DNA from: Dictyophora rubrovolvata
Taxonomy: Eukaryota; Basidiomycota; Agaricomycetes; Phallales; Phallaceae
Assembly: GCA_029959195.1 (NCBI GenBank)
Contig: CP114122.1
Location: 682,001 to 746,000, forward strand
Direction of reading: 5' to 3'
Length of the DNA: 64,000 bases
The notes under the pieces are model-generated. The model saw only the letters and a program-made list of their open reading frames with translations, was not told where the DNA came from and made no database searches. The translations under genes and the position numbers were made by a program. Positions 11,170-22,214 of this stretch are shown here, in pieces; position 1 is the stretch's first letter, and every line of letters begins with the position of its first letter.

Positions 11170-12110
11170 TCACAAGCACATTTGACATTTTCCGTTTTGA
11201 CCTCTTCGTCCCACTTTGGTAGCTTGGCTGAGAAAAAGAAGCCGATTAACGACGCTGTTTAAAAAGAACTCGCTGTGACAACAAACGACGTACCATTCGG
11301 TGCACAGAGCCTGTTCCTTGAGGTGCCGGTTTTTATCTTGTCCTCGAGCGAACTTTGCCTTGCTAAAATGAAGGAGATCAAGATCATATCATTTTCGGAC
11401 ACGCGACAAGACGAGAAGCTTACCAAGAACAAGTATATCGCGGCTGGTCCTTGTGCTTGAAAATATGCTCGATTTTATTTCGAGCAGGTACCTCCTTGGC
11501 GCACATCTTACAGCGCCAGATAACCCCTTTGTCAGTGTGTATGTCGGTCTTGTTTGATGAAGGAAAGTAGGAAGCGACTTCGGCAGCAGGGAGTTCGTGT
11601 TCTGATATGATATGCTCGATATTGTTGTCCCCACCGTAGCTTCCAGTGTCCAATTGGAATTGACCGAACGTCGGGTAGGTAGGACTATGCTCCTCGTGTG
11701 GTACCGAAGGGGAGGGGCTCTCATCGTGATACTCTGGAGAAAATATCAAACACGTCGGTGTTTCGAAGAATTTGAAGCTTACCATCCTCAACGGCCACTT
11801 GGTAACCTGGATAATAAGATGGACCGGCTTGATTACTGTAGTCGTGCTGCATCTGGCTCGGGTGACCTTGAGCGTAGTATGCAGCATGGGGGTGCGGGTA
11901 CCCGGACGCTAAGTGTGGATAATGCTGCTGATGTTGTTGGGGATGCTGTTGATGATGATAATGAGGTTGCTGCTGCTGTTGCTGCTGTTGAGGATGCTGC
12001 ATATCATACGAATCGTAGTAGTTTTCAGGGTAAGATGAGTATGAATACTCCTCAGAATTCCGGGGCATTATTTGAAGAGGATGCATTCCCTGCCGCGGAG
12101 CGAGGTGCAT
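11170..12110 (-). CDS. C2H2-type zinc-finger protein (paralogue 2)
   Basis: Four exons join in frame: 12110-11783, 11733-11424, 11362-11294 and 11227-11170, giving 254 residues. The N-terminal third is low-complexity, with a Gln run then His/Gln/Tyr/Pro-rich sequence, as in many fungal transcription factors. The C-terminus has a C-x2-C-x11-H-x3-H unit (WRCKMCAKEV), then C-x-C-x12-H-x6-C (YTCSCKAKFARG to EQALC), then a short Cys-containing end (GKCQMCL). Both C-terminal introns split a Cys codon as TG|C, at exactly the positions used in the gene at 28.8-30.8 kb, so the two are paralogues. A DNA-binding regulator is the natural guess, but neither partner nor target is visible. The next in-frame Met (12086) is an alternative start. 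Confidence 0.72.
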
Positions 12111-12881
12111 TTTATGCTACTGAAGCTGGGGGAGTCTGTCCGATAGATCTGCATGGTGTATAAAAAGAGAAAATGAGGAAAAAATTTGAGTTATTAATTA
12201 TGGAGAAATAAACTTGAAACTAAGGAATTAATTTGGCAAGACTCTCCCGCGGTATCTTTAATTATATCTTGCAGTTTAGTACTTGTCATCATTTAAGATA
12301 TCGAGATAATGTGTCAAGCGCTACGGGCGGTCACCGGGAAAATTATTGGGGATAAGTATGTTGAAAGGCGAGTGCGGGGGAGAGAAGAAACACTGATTTA
12401 GGTTAGATTTGGAAAAAGCACGAGGACTAATTGTTCTTTGAACTACCCTGCGCTTCTCGAATTATGGCAGTGCCACGACGGAGATGCAAGTCCATTTCGT
12501 TTTTCGGATTTATGATGTGCTTAATCTCCCCCTGTTTCAACCGAATCTTTGTTTTGCACTCTCCCCATCCCACCGAAAAAAAATATCCGACCACATCCTT
12601 CGTGTTGCTGGTTTTGTCCCGGAGCATGCATGTGTATACATATATTAAAAAACAGTACATACGCTTCTGTTTGATTAAATTCGGTTGTGTGTGGCTGGGG
12701 CATAAGTCTTGACTTCAATTCAAAGTACATATTCCTTCTTTTGGGGATTTTTCGACTGTAAGATTTATTTGAATAGTGTACCAATCGCCGGCGTCGCAGA
12801 AGTTGAAAGAAGGCAGAAAGGATCAGATTAAGTAATAAGTATATTAGATTAGACATGGCTACCTTCAATACATCAAATGAA
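12111..12881. other. intergenic, 5' side of zinc-finger gene
   Basis: AT-rich with homopolymer runs. I see no coding exon with support. It probably holds the promoter of the zinc-finger gene and the 3' end of the thioesterase gene. Confidence 0.4.
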
Positions 12882-13458
12882 CTAGAGTTTCGTCATCGGA
12901 GTAGCTAGGGCTTCCTCCGCGACAGTCAATTTCTGTAGGCCAGCACGCAAATCGTCAGACATGGGGACTGATTTTCGGGTCCTGCTGTCCACAAAAACGT
13001 GTGTAAATGTCCCAACTGCGGCCGGACCATCAAGTGAAGAATCTGCTTTAAAAACTCCGATTTCGTATATCGCCGAACTCGTGCCCAGTTTATTGACGCG
13101 TAGCCCTAAATCAAGTGCTTGAGGAAAGGACAGTGGGCGGAAGTACTGGCAGGACGTGGCGACAGCCAAGCCGATAGTTGATGATGTCAATGGCTTTAAT
13201 CCGCAGAACTTGATCAAGTACGCATTAATGATGGTGTCGAAGTAATGCTGATAGATCGAGTTATTTATATGGCCATATTGATCATTATCTGACCTACGGA
13301 AGAATCATCATGAAAAGCAGTTCAGACCACAAGTAAATTTTTGTCGAATTCTCTTTTTGCGAGTTAGGCGGATCTTACCAACGCGTTTGATGGTGTATAA
13401 CAAAGGGGTAATCGGAACGTGCCCTTGACTTGATAATAGTATTTTGAGACGTAGTCAT
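12882..13458 (-). CDS. hotdog-fold acyl-CoA thioesterase (4HBT/YbgC-like)
   Basis: Two exons, 13458-13379 and 13293-12882, encode 163 residues. The intron splits the Trp codon of TRWSDNDQYGHINN, which aligns with the W-x-D-x-D-x-x-G-H-x-N signature of 4-hydroxybenzoyl-CoA thioesterase-like proteins. The Asp and His of that segment are in place. QHYFDTIINAYL follows as the long hotdog helix. The strands then contain CQYFRPLSFPQ and FTHVFVDSRTRKSVPM. It would hydrolyse a fatty or aromatic acyl-CoA, but the substrate cannot be told. No clear mitochondrial presequence or PTS1 tripeptide is seen (it ends MTKL). It is a single-domain protein of normal family size. Confidence 0.88.
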
Positions 13459-14420
13459 AAGAAAGTTGCGTAAAATTTAAGCTTCACAATCTTGATCGAA
13501 TCTTGGAAAGCTGGGACAGGTTATATAATCCATAATCCGTTCTGGACAATCACGTGTTCACAAATTGAGGCTATTGAGGCTTCGCATTCAACATTGAATT
13601 GAACATTCAAGAGTTCACTGCAAAAGTTTCGAACAGCAAGAAGGTTCAAGAAGGTTATGGGCATAGTCGGTGAGTCATATATACTTTTATGATGAGCCTA
13701 TAAGCCGTCAGGCGTATAGCCATTTTTAAAGGAATCCAAGTCACCGTCAGCCAAGGTATTTTTTTATGCATGTGGGAAGAAATTCCTGATAAGTATTCAA
13801 AGACGGCATTCAATTTTATGATTTAATGCGTATCGCTGAATTAAAGAGCTTCTTTCCTTCCCTTCCCCCCGCACGATGTGCCGCGGCAGTGATAACGAGA
13901 AAGTTGCCTTGCATCCATGAAAAGAGATCTGTGAGGATAACGTGAGGTTTCTCTTACCAGCTCATCCATGATCTCTGAGGCAATCGTGTTCTCGAGAAAG
14001 GAGGTCAAAGTGAAACTGGTACAAAATGCAAGGTTTGGCTCGGAAGTAGCCAGCACAGGTACGCCGTGCCGTAAAAGCATCGTACGGAAGCCCACTTCTG
14101 AATTTTCATCATATTAAGCACAGAAGTAGACGAACTTACGACGTTGGCTACTGTAGAATAAAAATAAAATATGAACGCTGCCAGCCTGCCACATCAGATT
14201 CAGTGGACTCGGGCTGGCTGTAGAAAGATTTCGTTACTAGAATCTGCATATGATGTGATTATCAAAAAAGAAAGAAAGAAAAAACTTTTTTGTGAGTTTA
14301 TTGCAGATAAGTCAGCCAATCAGTTATAGATTCAGTCGGAATGAAAAGAATGGAAGAGTGAATCGTGCCACATGGACATCAATGCGGGTTTAACTTTTCA
14401 ACAGTACTAGTACTATCCGA
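13459..14420. other. intergenic with unassigned minus-strand open frame
   Basis: A minus-strand frame at about 14095-13950 reads VGFRTMLLRHGVPVLATSE then FCTSFTLTSFLENTIASE. It is flanked by plausible splice signals (AAATTCAG acceptor, GTAAGA donor) and could be an exon of a small gene, but I do not recognise it. On the plus strand, 13659-13671 plus 13731-13755 could splice to a short peptide start, also unrecognised. Confidence 0.25.
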
Positions 14421-14446
14421 CGTGTGACAATGGTTTGTGTCACACG
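14421..14446. promoter_or_regulatory. inverted repeat upstream of proteasome beta-4
   Basis: CGTGTGACA and TGTCACACG form a perfect 9-bp inverted repeat with an 8-nt spacer, about 84 bp before the ATG. It could bind a dimeric factor. Its function is not known from sequence. Confidence 0.35.
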
Positions 14447-14529
14447 TACGCGCGTCGACCTGCACACCGCGTATTACATTTCTCTCCTCCCATCATTACA
14501 CAGAGCTAGTTCGTTTTATTTCTTACGAT

Positions 14530-15248
14530 ATGGAGTGTCAGTTTGCTCTGATCGGAAAGGGATATGTCGTTGTCGCTGCTTCCTCAATCGCAGCCCGTTC
14601 CATCGTTAAGATGAAGCATGACGAGGATAACATCAAAGTCTTGGGCCCACATCTAATCATGTCATACTCGGGAGAGCCTGGTATATCTTACATTTAAATA
14701 TTGATTTTGCTTTATTCTCAGTTCTGAGCCGAACATCATGTTATTAGGCGACACCGTCAAATTTGCAGAATACGTGGAAAGAAACATCCGCTTATACCAA
14801 ATTCGCAATCATTACGCCTTACGACCGTCTTCAGCGGCGTCATGGACTAGAAGTCAACTTGCCGAATCTCTCCGTTCACAAAAGCCCTACGCTGTGAATG
14901 TTCTACTCGGAGGATTCGATACGGCTACTTCTGAACCTCAATTATTTTGGATGGATTATCTGGGCACTTTGACGCAACAGCCATATGCCGCCCAGGGCTA
15001 CGGTTCCTATTTCGCTCTCAGTTTATTGGACCGGTGAGTACATTTCTCCTCCTCCCCTGCTAAATTTCGGAAGTTTTTCTCCTAACTCTATAATTAACAG
15101 GTACCATAACCCTGAAGCGTCGCTCGAAGAAGGCCTTGAGACCCTGCGACGATGCATCGATGAAGTGGAAAAAAGATTAGTCGTTAGTCAAGGGAAATAT
15201 ATTGTTAAGATTGTGGATAAAGACGGCGCCAGGGTGATATCATTGTAG
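14530..15248 (+). CDS. PRE1: proteasome subunit beta type-4 (Pre1 / PSMB2)
   Basis: This is a structural beta-ring subunit of the 20S proteasome core. Three exons join in frame: 14530-14680, 14748-15033 and 15101-15248, giving 194 residues, the usual size. The protein begins MECQFALIGKGYVVVAAS, with no propeptide and no catalytic Thr1, as expected for the non-catalytic beta-4 subunit. Diagnostic stretches are GEPGDTVKFAEYVERNIRLY, RNHYALRPS, PYAVNVLLGGFD, FWMDYLGTL, AQGYGSYFALSLLDRYHNP and VKIVDKDGARVI. The ATG is in-frame and close to the homologous starts. An inverted repeat lies just upstream. I did not find the yeast Rpn4 site GGTGGCAAA there. Confidence 0.96.
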
Positions 15249-18200
15249 CCGCCGTATTATAGATATAATTAATTTTTCAACTTCCCCCCTTTTTTGACCT
15301 CCCATCTTCTAAAAAAACCCGGCGCACATGAGTATCTGTTTTCGTAAAAGTAATTATCAGCGATGAAAAAGCGATGATCGCCACGCCATCGACGAGGAAC
15401 TTCTGGGAAAGCCTTGACCCTTGAGCTGATCGGCATAATTAACAGCCCGTTTAGGATACTGTCTTCTTCTTGTCTGTTTTACTTCTCAGGGTAAGCTCCC
15501 GGTACAACGTACCACGTTGGCACTTATCACATAACAAGTCAGTGGAACTAAAAGCACATTGAATTAGTTGCAATTTGATTATATATTGTACATTTACAAC
15601 TAGGCATTCCCTCACAACGAGACATTGCCCGAGGAAATCAAATAGGGCAGGACAATGAAGCATATGACATATTATATATCATATATGCATGCCGTCTTGC
15701 GCCCAATAACTGTGGAGGTGGTAATGATATCATGTACCTTTGTACAAACAGACCGGCTTGCATCCCCATTTCTGTAAAAGACACGGCCTATATTTTGGAG
15801 CTAGACAAAAAAAGAGTAGTTCTCCTAACTTTGTAAGTAGCCCGACTCGGAGACCGGCTAAGACACAGGTAGGAAGGATATGGGAGTGCCAGCAAAGCTA
15901 GCTTTTTTGAGTCCGTGTATTTGTTAAAGAACTAATCTAGAAGCTTGTAAGTGGGCCGTTATGTGAATACAGGTTTGCTGATGAAAAGTGTTACATAAAA
16001 TTGACCGTAAGTTCGCCCATCGATGATGTTGTCAAAAAGCTCGAACGGCCCGACTTCCATTTGAAGTGGGTCGAGTGAGAAAACTGGCGAAAGGGGAGGT
16101 TGATGAGTGAGCTTTGGGCTCCACTAAGAATTTGAGTCTGAGATACCGAGACCAAGGGGCTATTATCCTAGTAATGTCCTTGTCCCTTGCCCCCTTGTCC
16201 TCACCGCGAGACTTCCAATTTGACACACTGCTCCGCGATGTAGCCTGGTAAAATTTTGGGCTTTTAGATGCTATAACGTATAAAAAACATGGAATATAAC
16301 ATTGAGAATGAATATATATCTCGAATAAAGGGGTAATAGATTGGAGAACTTGAAAGCATCTGTCTCTGTTTGCCTCGACAGGTTAGGTCGGTATCTGACG
16401 AGCCTCCTGCCTAACAGATTTAGCCTAGAACTGGTCAATGAAATCATACATATGCTTACAACAAATTAAGTGTCCCAATAGCCATGAAAAAGAACGCAGC
16501 ATCCCGAGTGCATCTTAAATCGAACACATGTCGGGCCAACGATCGTATAAGTGCTTGAAGGACATGTCAAACCAATCAGCAGGATAAAAAGAAAGCAAAC
16601 TTACTTTTGACATGGTAATATCATTCTAGGTAGTCTTATCTCTAATACATGTACTCCCTATTCGTAGATAAACCCAGGCCGCGTGGTGGTGCACTCAACG
16701 CCTGGATAACACAAAGCTTGGAAGCCTGAACGAAGCGTTGACGACCGACAGTTCATTGTCATGAGTATTGTCAGAAGGTCCTGCAATGGGAAGACTTGAG
16801 AGTTTAAAGATATTTGAACGAATATAGTACGTACGCAGCGTTGTGGAATCCCCTGAGCCATGCTACTCCTTCAGCTGAAAGGGTCCCAAAACCACTGATG
16901 CGAAAACCTCCAGAGTGTGCCCACCCGTCATGAGACACTTCTATGAATCCTACATTTGAGATAAGACTCTCGATAACCCTCGGTAACCCTCGCGAGAAAG
17001 AGAAGCTGTCAGGGCCTGAATCTCAGTAGCGAAGCGAACGCTCAAGGACTACATCATATCCTCAATGAGATGAGAAAGTAGGAGAAGAGCGTGGTTACTT
17101 TTGTAAGGGCATAAGTCTATTGTTAAGTTTATTTGAATGACTTGCGCAGTCTTTGGGATCGTCTCGGATTGGACGGATGCCTTATCTATAGAAGCGACAG
17201 TGAACGTTTGTCATGGCTTTACATGAGGCTAGAACTTTAATCTTGCCTTACCTGGGCAACAAAAGTAGAGTGGATATATTGATAAAAGTATGATGAACTT
17301 TATACTTTATTTCAGCCTGCCATAACCGGGAGACAAACAAAGAATCAGCGAATTACGCTTGTATGTTACGTTACACCACTCACGAATGTGCGTGTTTGAC
17401 GAAATATTTTGATTGATTCCCTGAGGTGAGTTCGTTTTGACAGCTCCGAAGATGATTTTTATCAGAAAGACCAAACCATATTTCTTGCAGAAGGAGAAGG
17501 CTCGCTGGAAGTTTTTGAATTGACCTTCATAACCTTGTTTCTCATTCAAGCCAGATTGAAGGGTCTTGTTTCAATAAAAAGAGCTCCGCCATTGAACTAA
17601 TTGACTTAAGGGTTCGAAACCTGAAATTCAAGATTTCATAAACGGATACATATCCATCTGAGTAAGCAAGAGATTCAATACCTTTTTCGTTGTGAAAAGG
17701 GGGAGAGAAACCTGGTTTCAGCAAAAAGTCCGGCGTACCTTTTACAAGGCATTGATGAAGAAGTTGTGCTTCCGCCCATAAGATAGTATGGTATGAATAT
17801 TGGTGAGGAGTGAGTGACAGACTGCAACCCTTTTTCGGTTCAATCGGTGGCTCGTGGAGAGATCTCCGAACCTATTTAGGTCCTAGATCAACCCTAACTT
17901 AGAAATTGCACTATATAATTTCTGTTAACTTCTTACTGTCGTACACAGCATCTCGTTAATTCGTTGTTACGTTGTGATCCGATCCAGGATCAATTATATC
18001 ATGGCTTGGGTTCTAGATTTACGAAATCCAATACATATGTACCTCGAATTAGTAAACTACATACAAGACGAGAACACGAAAAAATTTTCGGTCCAGTGAT
18101 TTTTTTTTACGATTACGTTTTCACAAGATTTTTTGGATCAGTTATGATATGATCTTACCCAGGAAAGTTGTTTTTTGCAGGGTAAAAAAGCTTTCAATCA

Positions 18201-18311
18201 ATGCAAGTCGACTATCGACATCAAGCAGCCAATCAGAGACGGGCGTCAACGCGTGACGCGTCTAGTGGCTTTTTGCAGTGAGATCATCTTCCTCCTACCC
18301 AACCAATTGTG
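15249..18311. other. gene-poor 3 kb with possible small unassigned gene
   Basis: On the minus strand, possible exons near 15780-15745 and 15550-15455 splice to a peptide with FVQSSTDLLCDKCQRG and a basic end (KTDKKKTVS). The phases agree, but I cannot name a family and the upstream exons are unclear. Other open frames (16032-16226, 16658-16861, 17307-17724) have no recognisable similarity. The rest is AT-rich intergenic sequence. Confidence 0.3.
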
Positions 18312-21300
18312 ATGTCCGAACTCTCCTCTCTTCTCCTTGCATCACTTTCTCCCCAAACCAGAAAACAGGCCGAACAAAGTCTTTCGAATCTAAGCACGCA
18401 AACTGGTTTTCTCCAACATCTCCTGATCCTCGTTTTAACCTCATCCGAGGACAAGGGGGTGAGGTTAGCAGGCAGTGTTTACTTCAAAAATGTAATCAAA
18501 CAAAGATGGCCATCGGTATGTTTTACTCGTCAAAGCCTGACGCGTAATGGATTCAATTCTGGTGGCGCATGCTCCCGGGATGCTCTCCTTTCTCGACACT
18601 AACTGCGATGACATTCCTTTAGGATGCTGAAGAAGCACCGATTTCTGCCGATGATAAAGAGGCTATACGACCCCAGCTGGTTCAAGCAATGATCAGGCTT
18701 TCTTCACCTGCAGACAAGCCCCTAAGAGCCCAAATCGCCGAATCGGTATCCGTCGTGGCCTCATACGACTTTCCGGAAAGGTGGCCAGATTTGATTACTG
18801 TGCGTTGCATGAACCATGCCACTTGAATCCATCCAACCGCTCATCCTTCTAGCAATTGGTTTCTTCGCTGTCAACTGTAGATTACTCGGTCTCCCTTGGA
18901 GTGCTCGAGACTGCACATTCAATCTTTTACCGGTGGCGATCAGCCGTTCGCTCGGACGAACTATATAGAGTCATAAACTACGTTTTAGAACATTTCGTGG
19001 CCCCGTTCGTGGCCTTTTTCCGAGAAACCGCCACCCTCCTTTTGTCCAACCCCAATGATCTACCTAACCTTCATGTCGCTGCCCAGTCCCAGGCCGTGCT
19101 GATGTCCCTGTTCTACGATCTAACATGCCAAGATCTCCCCCCATTATTGGAAGACAGCCATGCCGAGTTTTTTGGAGCACCAGATAGCAGCAGTCCTGGC
19201 TGGTTGTTGCGATTTTTGGCCTGGGATCCTCCGGCTTTACGAGGCGATGTATTCTTTATATATTAAAATCATGATCCACAGGGTCTAATGCTTGTTTATA
19301 GCCAGATGACACCACCCCTTCCATACCATCACAAATCAAGACGTCAATTATGGAAATCGCTGAAGTATGGTTGTTTAATAGAATTTCTTAAGGAAAAAAA
19401 GACCGGTATTAAGTCTGCCCTTAGCTTTATACCAATCGCTTTCCGGAGCTCTTTGCGACAAGCTCTGCAGTGGCTCCGTTTGTCCAATCGGTTTGGACGA
19501 CTATCGGAGATGGAAATAGACCCAGTGTGGCTGATGATCCGGTAAGCTTCCTGCAAAGTCATTGAAATTGAATGGTCATGTAACCATTAGTAGCTCGTAG
19601 CCCAATGTTTAAAGTTTCTTTCCACCTGTATCCGATCTGGCTTGTTCCGAGATTTGTTCCGCAATGCAGATACCATTAAAACGATTGTGACTGGGATTGT
19701 GGTTCCCAATGTGGAGTTACGAGGTATGTATTCGGCTTATTCCCTTTTTTATCTAACAAAAATTCATTAAATCTCTTTTCTTCCCTAAAGAACATGAAAT
19801 TGAACAATTCGAAGATGATCCACTGGAGTATCTTCGCCTCGATCTTTCAATTCCTGCTGTTTCAACAGGAGGGAGTGAAGGTGCCACGAGGCGGCACGCT
19901 GCAGCGGATGTTTTGCGTGCTTTGGTCAATGCGGATCTCGAGTCCGAGGCCACTGCAGTCGTTCTGAACATTGTGTCACAAGACCTTCAAGCCTATAAAT
20001 CCAATCCCTCTGAAAAATGGAAACAGAAAGACAGAGCTATTTTTTTGATTAGTGCTATCGCTTCGAGAGGGTCAACTCTTTCGGTATGCAGAGATTTACC
20101 GGAGGATCAACTTTATTTTTCTGATTTTAATGAAACTCCAGCAAGGTGTAACGTCAACTAACGCACTTATTAAAGTAGTTGATTGGTATGTCGAAAACGT
20201 ACTCAACGATCTTCAAGCTGCGCCAGGATCCATCAATCCTATCCTTCAAGTAGACGCTATACGGTATCTATATATCTTCCGGTACCAAGTATGTGTTCAG
20301 AACACTGACTTTCCGCCGGACACGTCTGATCATTCTGCTCCTCAGTTGACGAAGGAGCAACTGCTTCAAATACTTCCATTGCTGATTGTCCATCTCCAGT
20401 CTCCAAATTATGTCTGCTACTCATATGCTGCTATTACTGTGGAACGCATATTATTCATGAAACAAGAGTCCAAGCTTTTGTAAGATCCAATTTTGTTTTC
20501 AAACCGCGCGGGCTATCAGGATGGCTGACATCGTTTCAGATTTACAGAAGCGGATATTCGAGATCTAGCCGGAAATATGCTAAATGCTCTATTTGCTAAA
20601 ATTGAGGCCCCAGGAACCCCCGAGAAAATTTCTGAAAACGACTATCTTATTAAAGGTAGGCACTGCAACCGATTTGAATTGGTAGAAACCATACTCAATT
20701 ATTTTACGTCGAAAGCCGTGATGCGAATTATCATGACGGCACGGCGGAGTTTGCTCCCAATCTATGAGCAAATCCTGAATCATCTCGTTCAAATTCTCTC
20801 TGTCATTAGCAAAAATCCGAGCAATCCCAACTTTGATCAATATTTATTCGAGAGTATCTCAGCGCTGATCAAGTATGTACTAGGGTACTCTAAGGAACTC
20901 CCGATTGTCGCTTACCCATCGCCCTTTCTCTAAAGATTCATCGTCGCAGCAGATTCCACTACGCTGTCCAAGTTTCAGGACGTCCTACAGAGCGTTTGTG
21001 CTGCTGTATTACAACAGGATATTGAACGTTCGTACTATGCAGTAATTTCAGCACCTCTGTTCACTCACACTGTTGTGGCACAATAGCATTCGTACCTTAC
21101 GTATTCCAGGTATTATCGCAGCTCTTGGAATTACATACGGGCCCCATTCCGGCTGGATATCGTTCTTTATTGCCTCTGTTCTTGACACCAGCGCCATGGG
21201 CCCAGAAAGGCAGCGTCCCTGGTCTTGTGCGCTACATTAAAACTTGTTTGATGAAGGATGGCGCGGAAATAGCTAGTACAGGCCAGTTTTCTGCAATGCT

Positions 21301-22214
21301 GGCTGTAGCTCAACAACGGCTTATCCCTTCGAAAATAAACGACGTTTACGGATTTGAAATGCTTCAAGCGGTGATAAGATACATACCATTGTACGTTGTT
21401 GTATCTCCTTTTTCTTTTTCTTTTGCAAGTCTCGAATGAATCTGATCTCGGCATGGTTTCAGCCCGCAGATGATGTCGTATTTCCAACCTATAATGATGT
21501 CACTGCTTGTGCGCTTGCAAGCTAATAAAACGGACAAGTTCTCGAATTATTTCGCCTATTTCTTTTTGTACATGTGGGCTATTCAAGTCGAAGGTTTAAC
21601 ACCCGATTATATTATCGGACTCTTGGAAGGGATCCAAGCTGGGTATGATCTTTTCTCTAAAGTAAGGCGTAAAAAAGAAGTCTGACAGATAGCGAATTCA
21701 GTCTGTGGGGCAATTTACTTACAAACATTCTATTGCCTGAAGTTCCGAAGATTCCACTTCGAGATCGGCGGGTTGCTGTGGTTGGACTTGTGAAGCTGTT
21801 AACACAAAGTCCCTCGATGCGACAAGATGCCAACCCCCAGTTCTGGTAAGAGTATTTTCTGAAAAATTGCTGCTATGGAGTCTGTAGTCCTATCTCTCCC
21901 AAAGGACAGGAACTTTTGTTGTGCTTGCGAAGCTTGTCCGCGAACCGCAGATGCTTCAACGAACTAAGGTAACAGAGTTGGATCAGACCGAGGTGGCTTT
22001 TACGGCAGTTGATGCTGAAGAGCAGAGCGCCGGATACCAAGCAGGATATTCTCGATTAGCGGCATCTGAAGCTGCTGCTGTCGATACTATTCCAAATATT
22101 CCAGATGTACAGCTTTTCATGAAGCAAGAACTTACAAAAGCGGTCCATGACGACCCTCGACTTGGACCATGGATTCGACAGAGCGGAACAGATATTGAAG
22201 GATTAATTGGATAG
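18312..22214 (+). CDS. CSE1: exportin-2 (Cse1), importin-alpha re-exporter
   Basis: Cse1 is a karyopherin-beta that returns importin-alpha to the cytoplasm with Ran-GTP. Fifteen exons join in frame: 18312-18515, 18623-18799, 18853-19248, 19302-19364, 19425-19541, 19594-19723, 19791-20083, 20142-20479, 20540-20655, 20716-20872, 20936-21027, 21087-21390, 21463-21642, 21702-21845 and 21905-22214. The product is 1006 residues, close to the family length. The N-terminal importin-beta domain (RKQAEQSLSNL, VRLAGSVYFKNVIKQRW) is followed by ASYDFPERWPDLI, a core feature. Later come EQFEDDPLEYIRLDLS, SKNPSNPNFDQYLFESISAL and FVPYVFQVLSQLLELHTG. Then GYRSLLPLFLTPAPW and the C-terminal LPEVPKIPLRDRRVAVVGL match Cse1 rather than other exportins. 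The donor after exon 11 is GTTCGT, a weak site. Confidence 0.96.
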
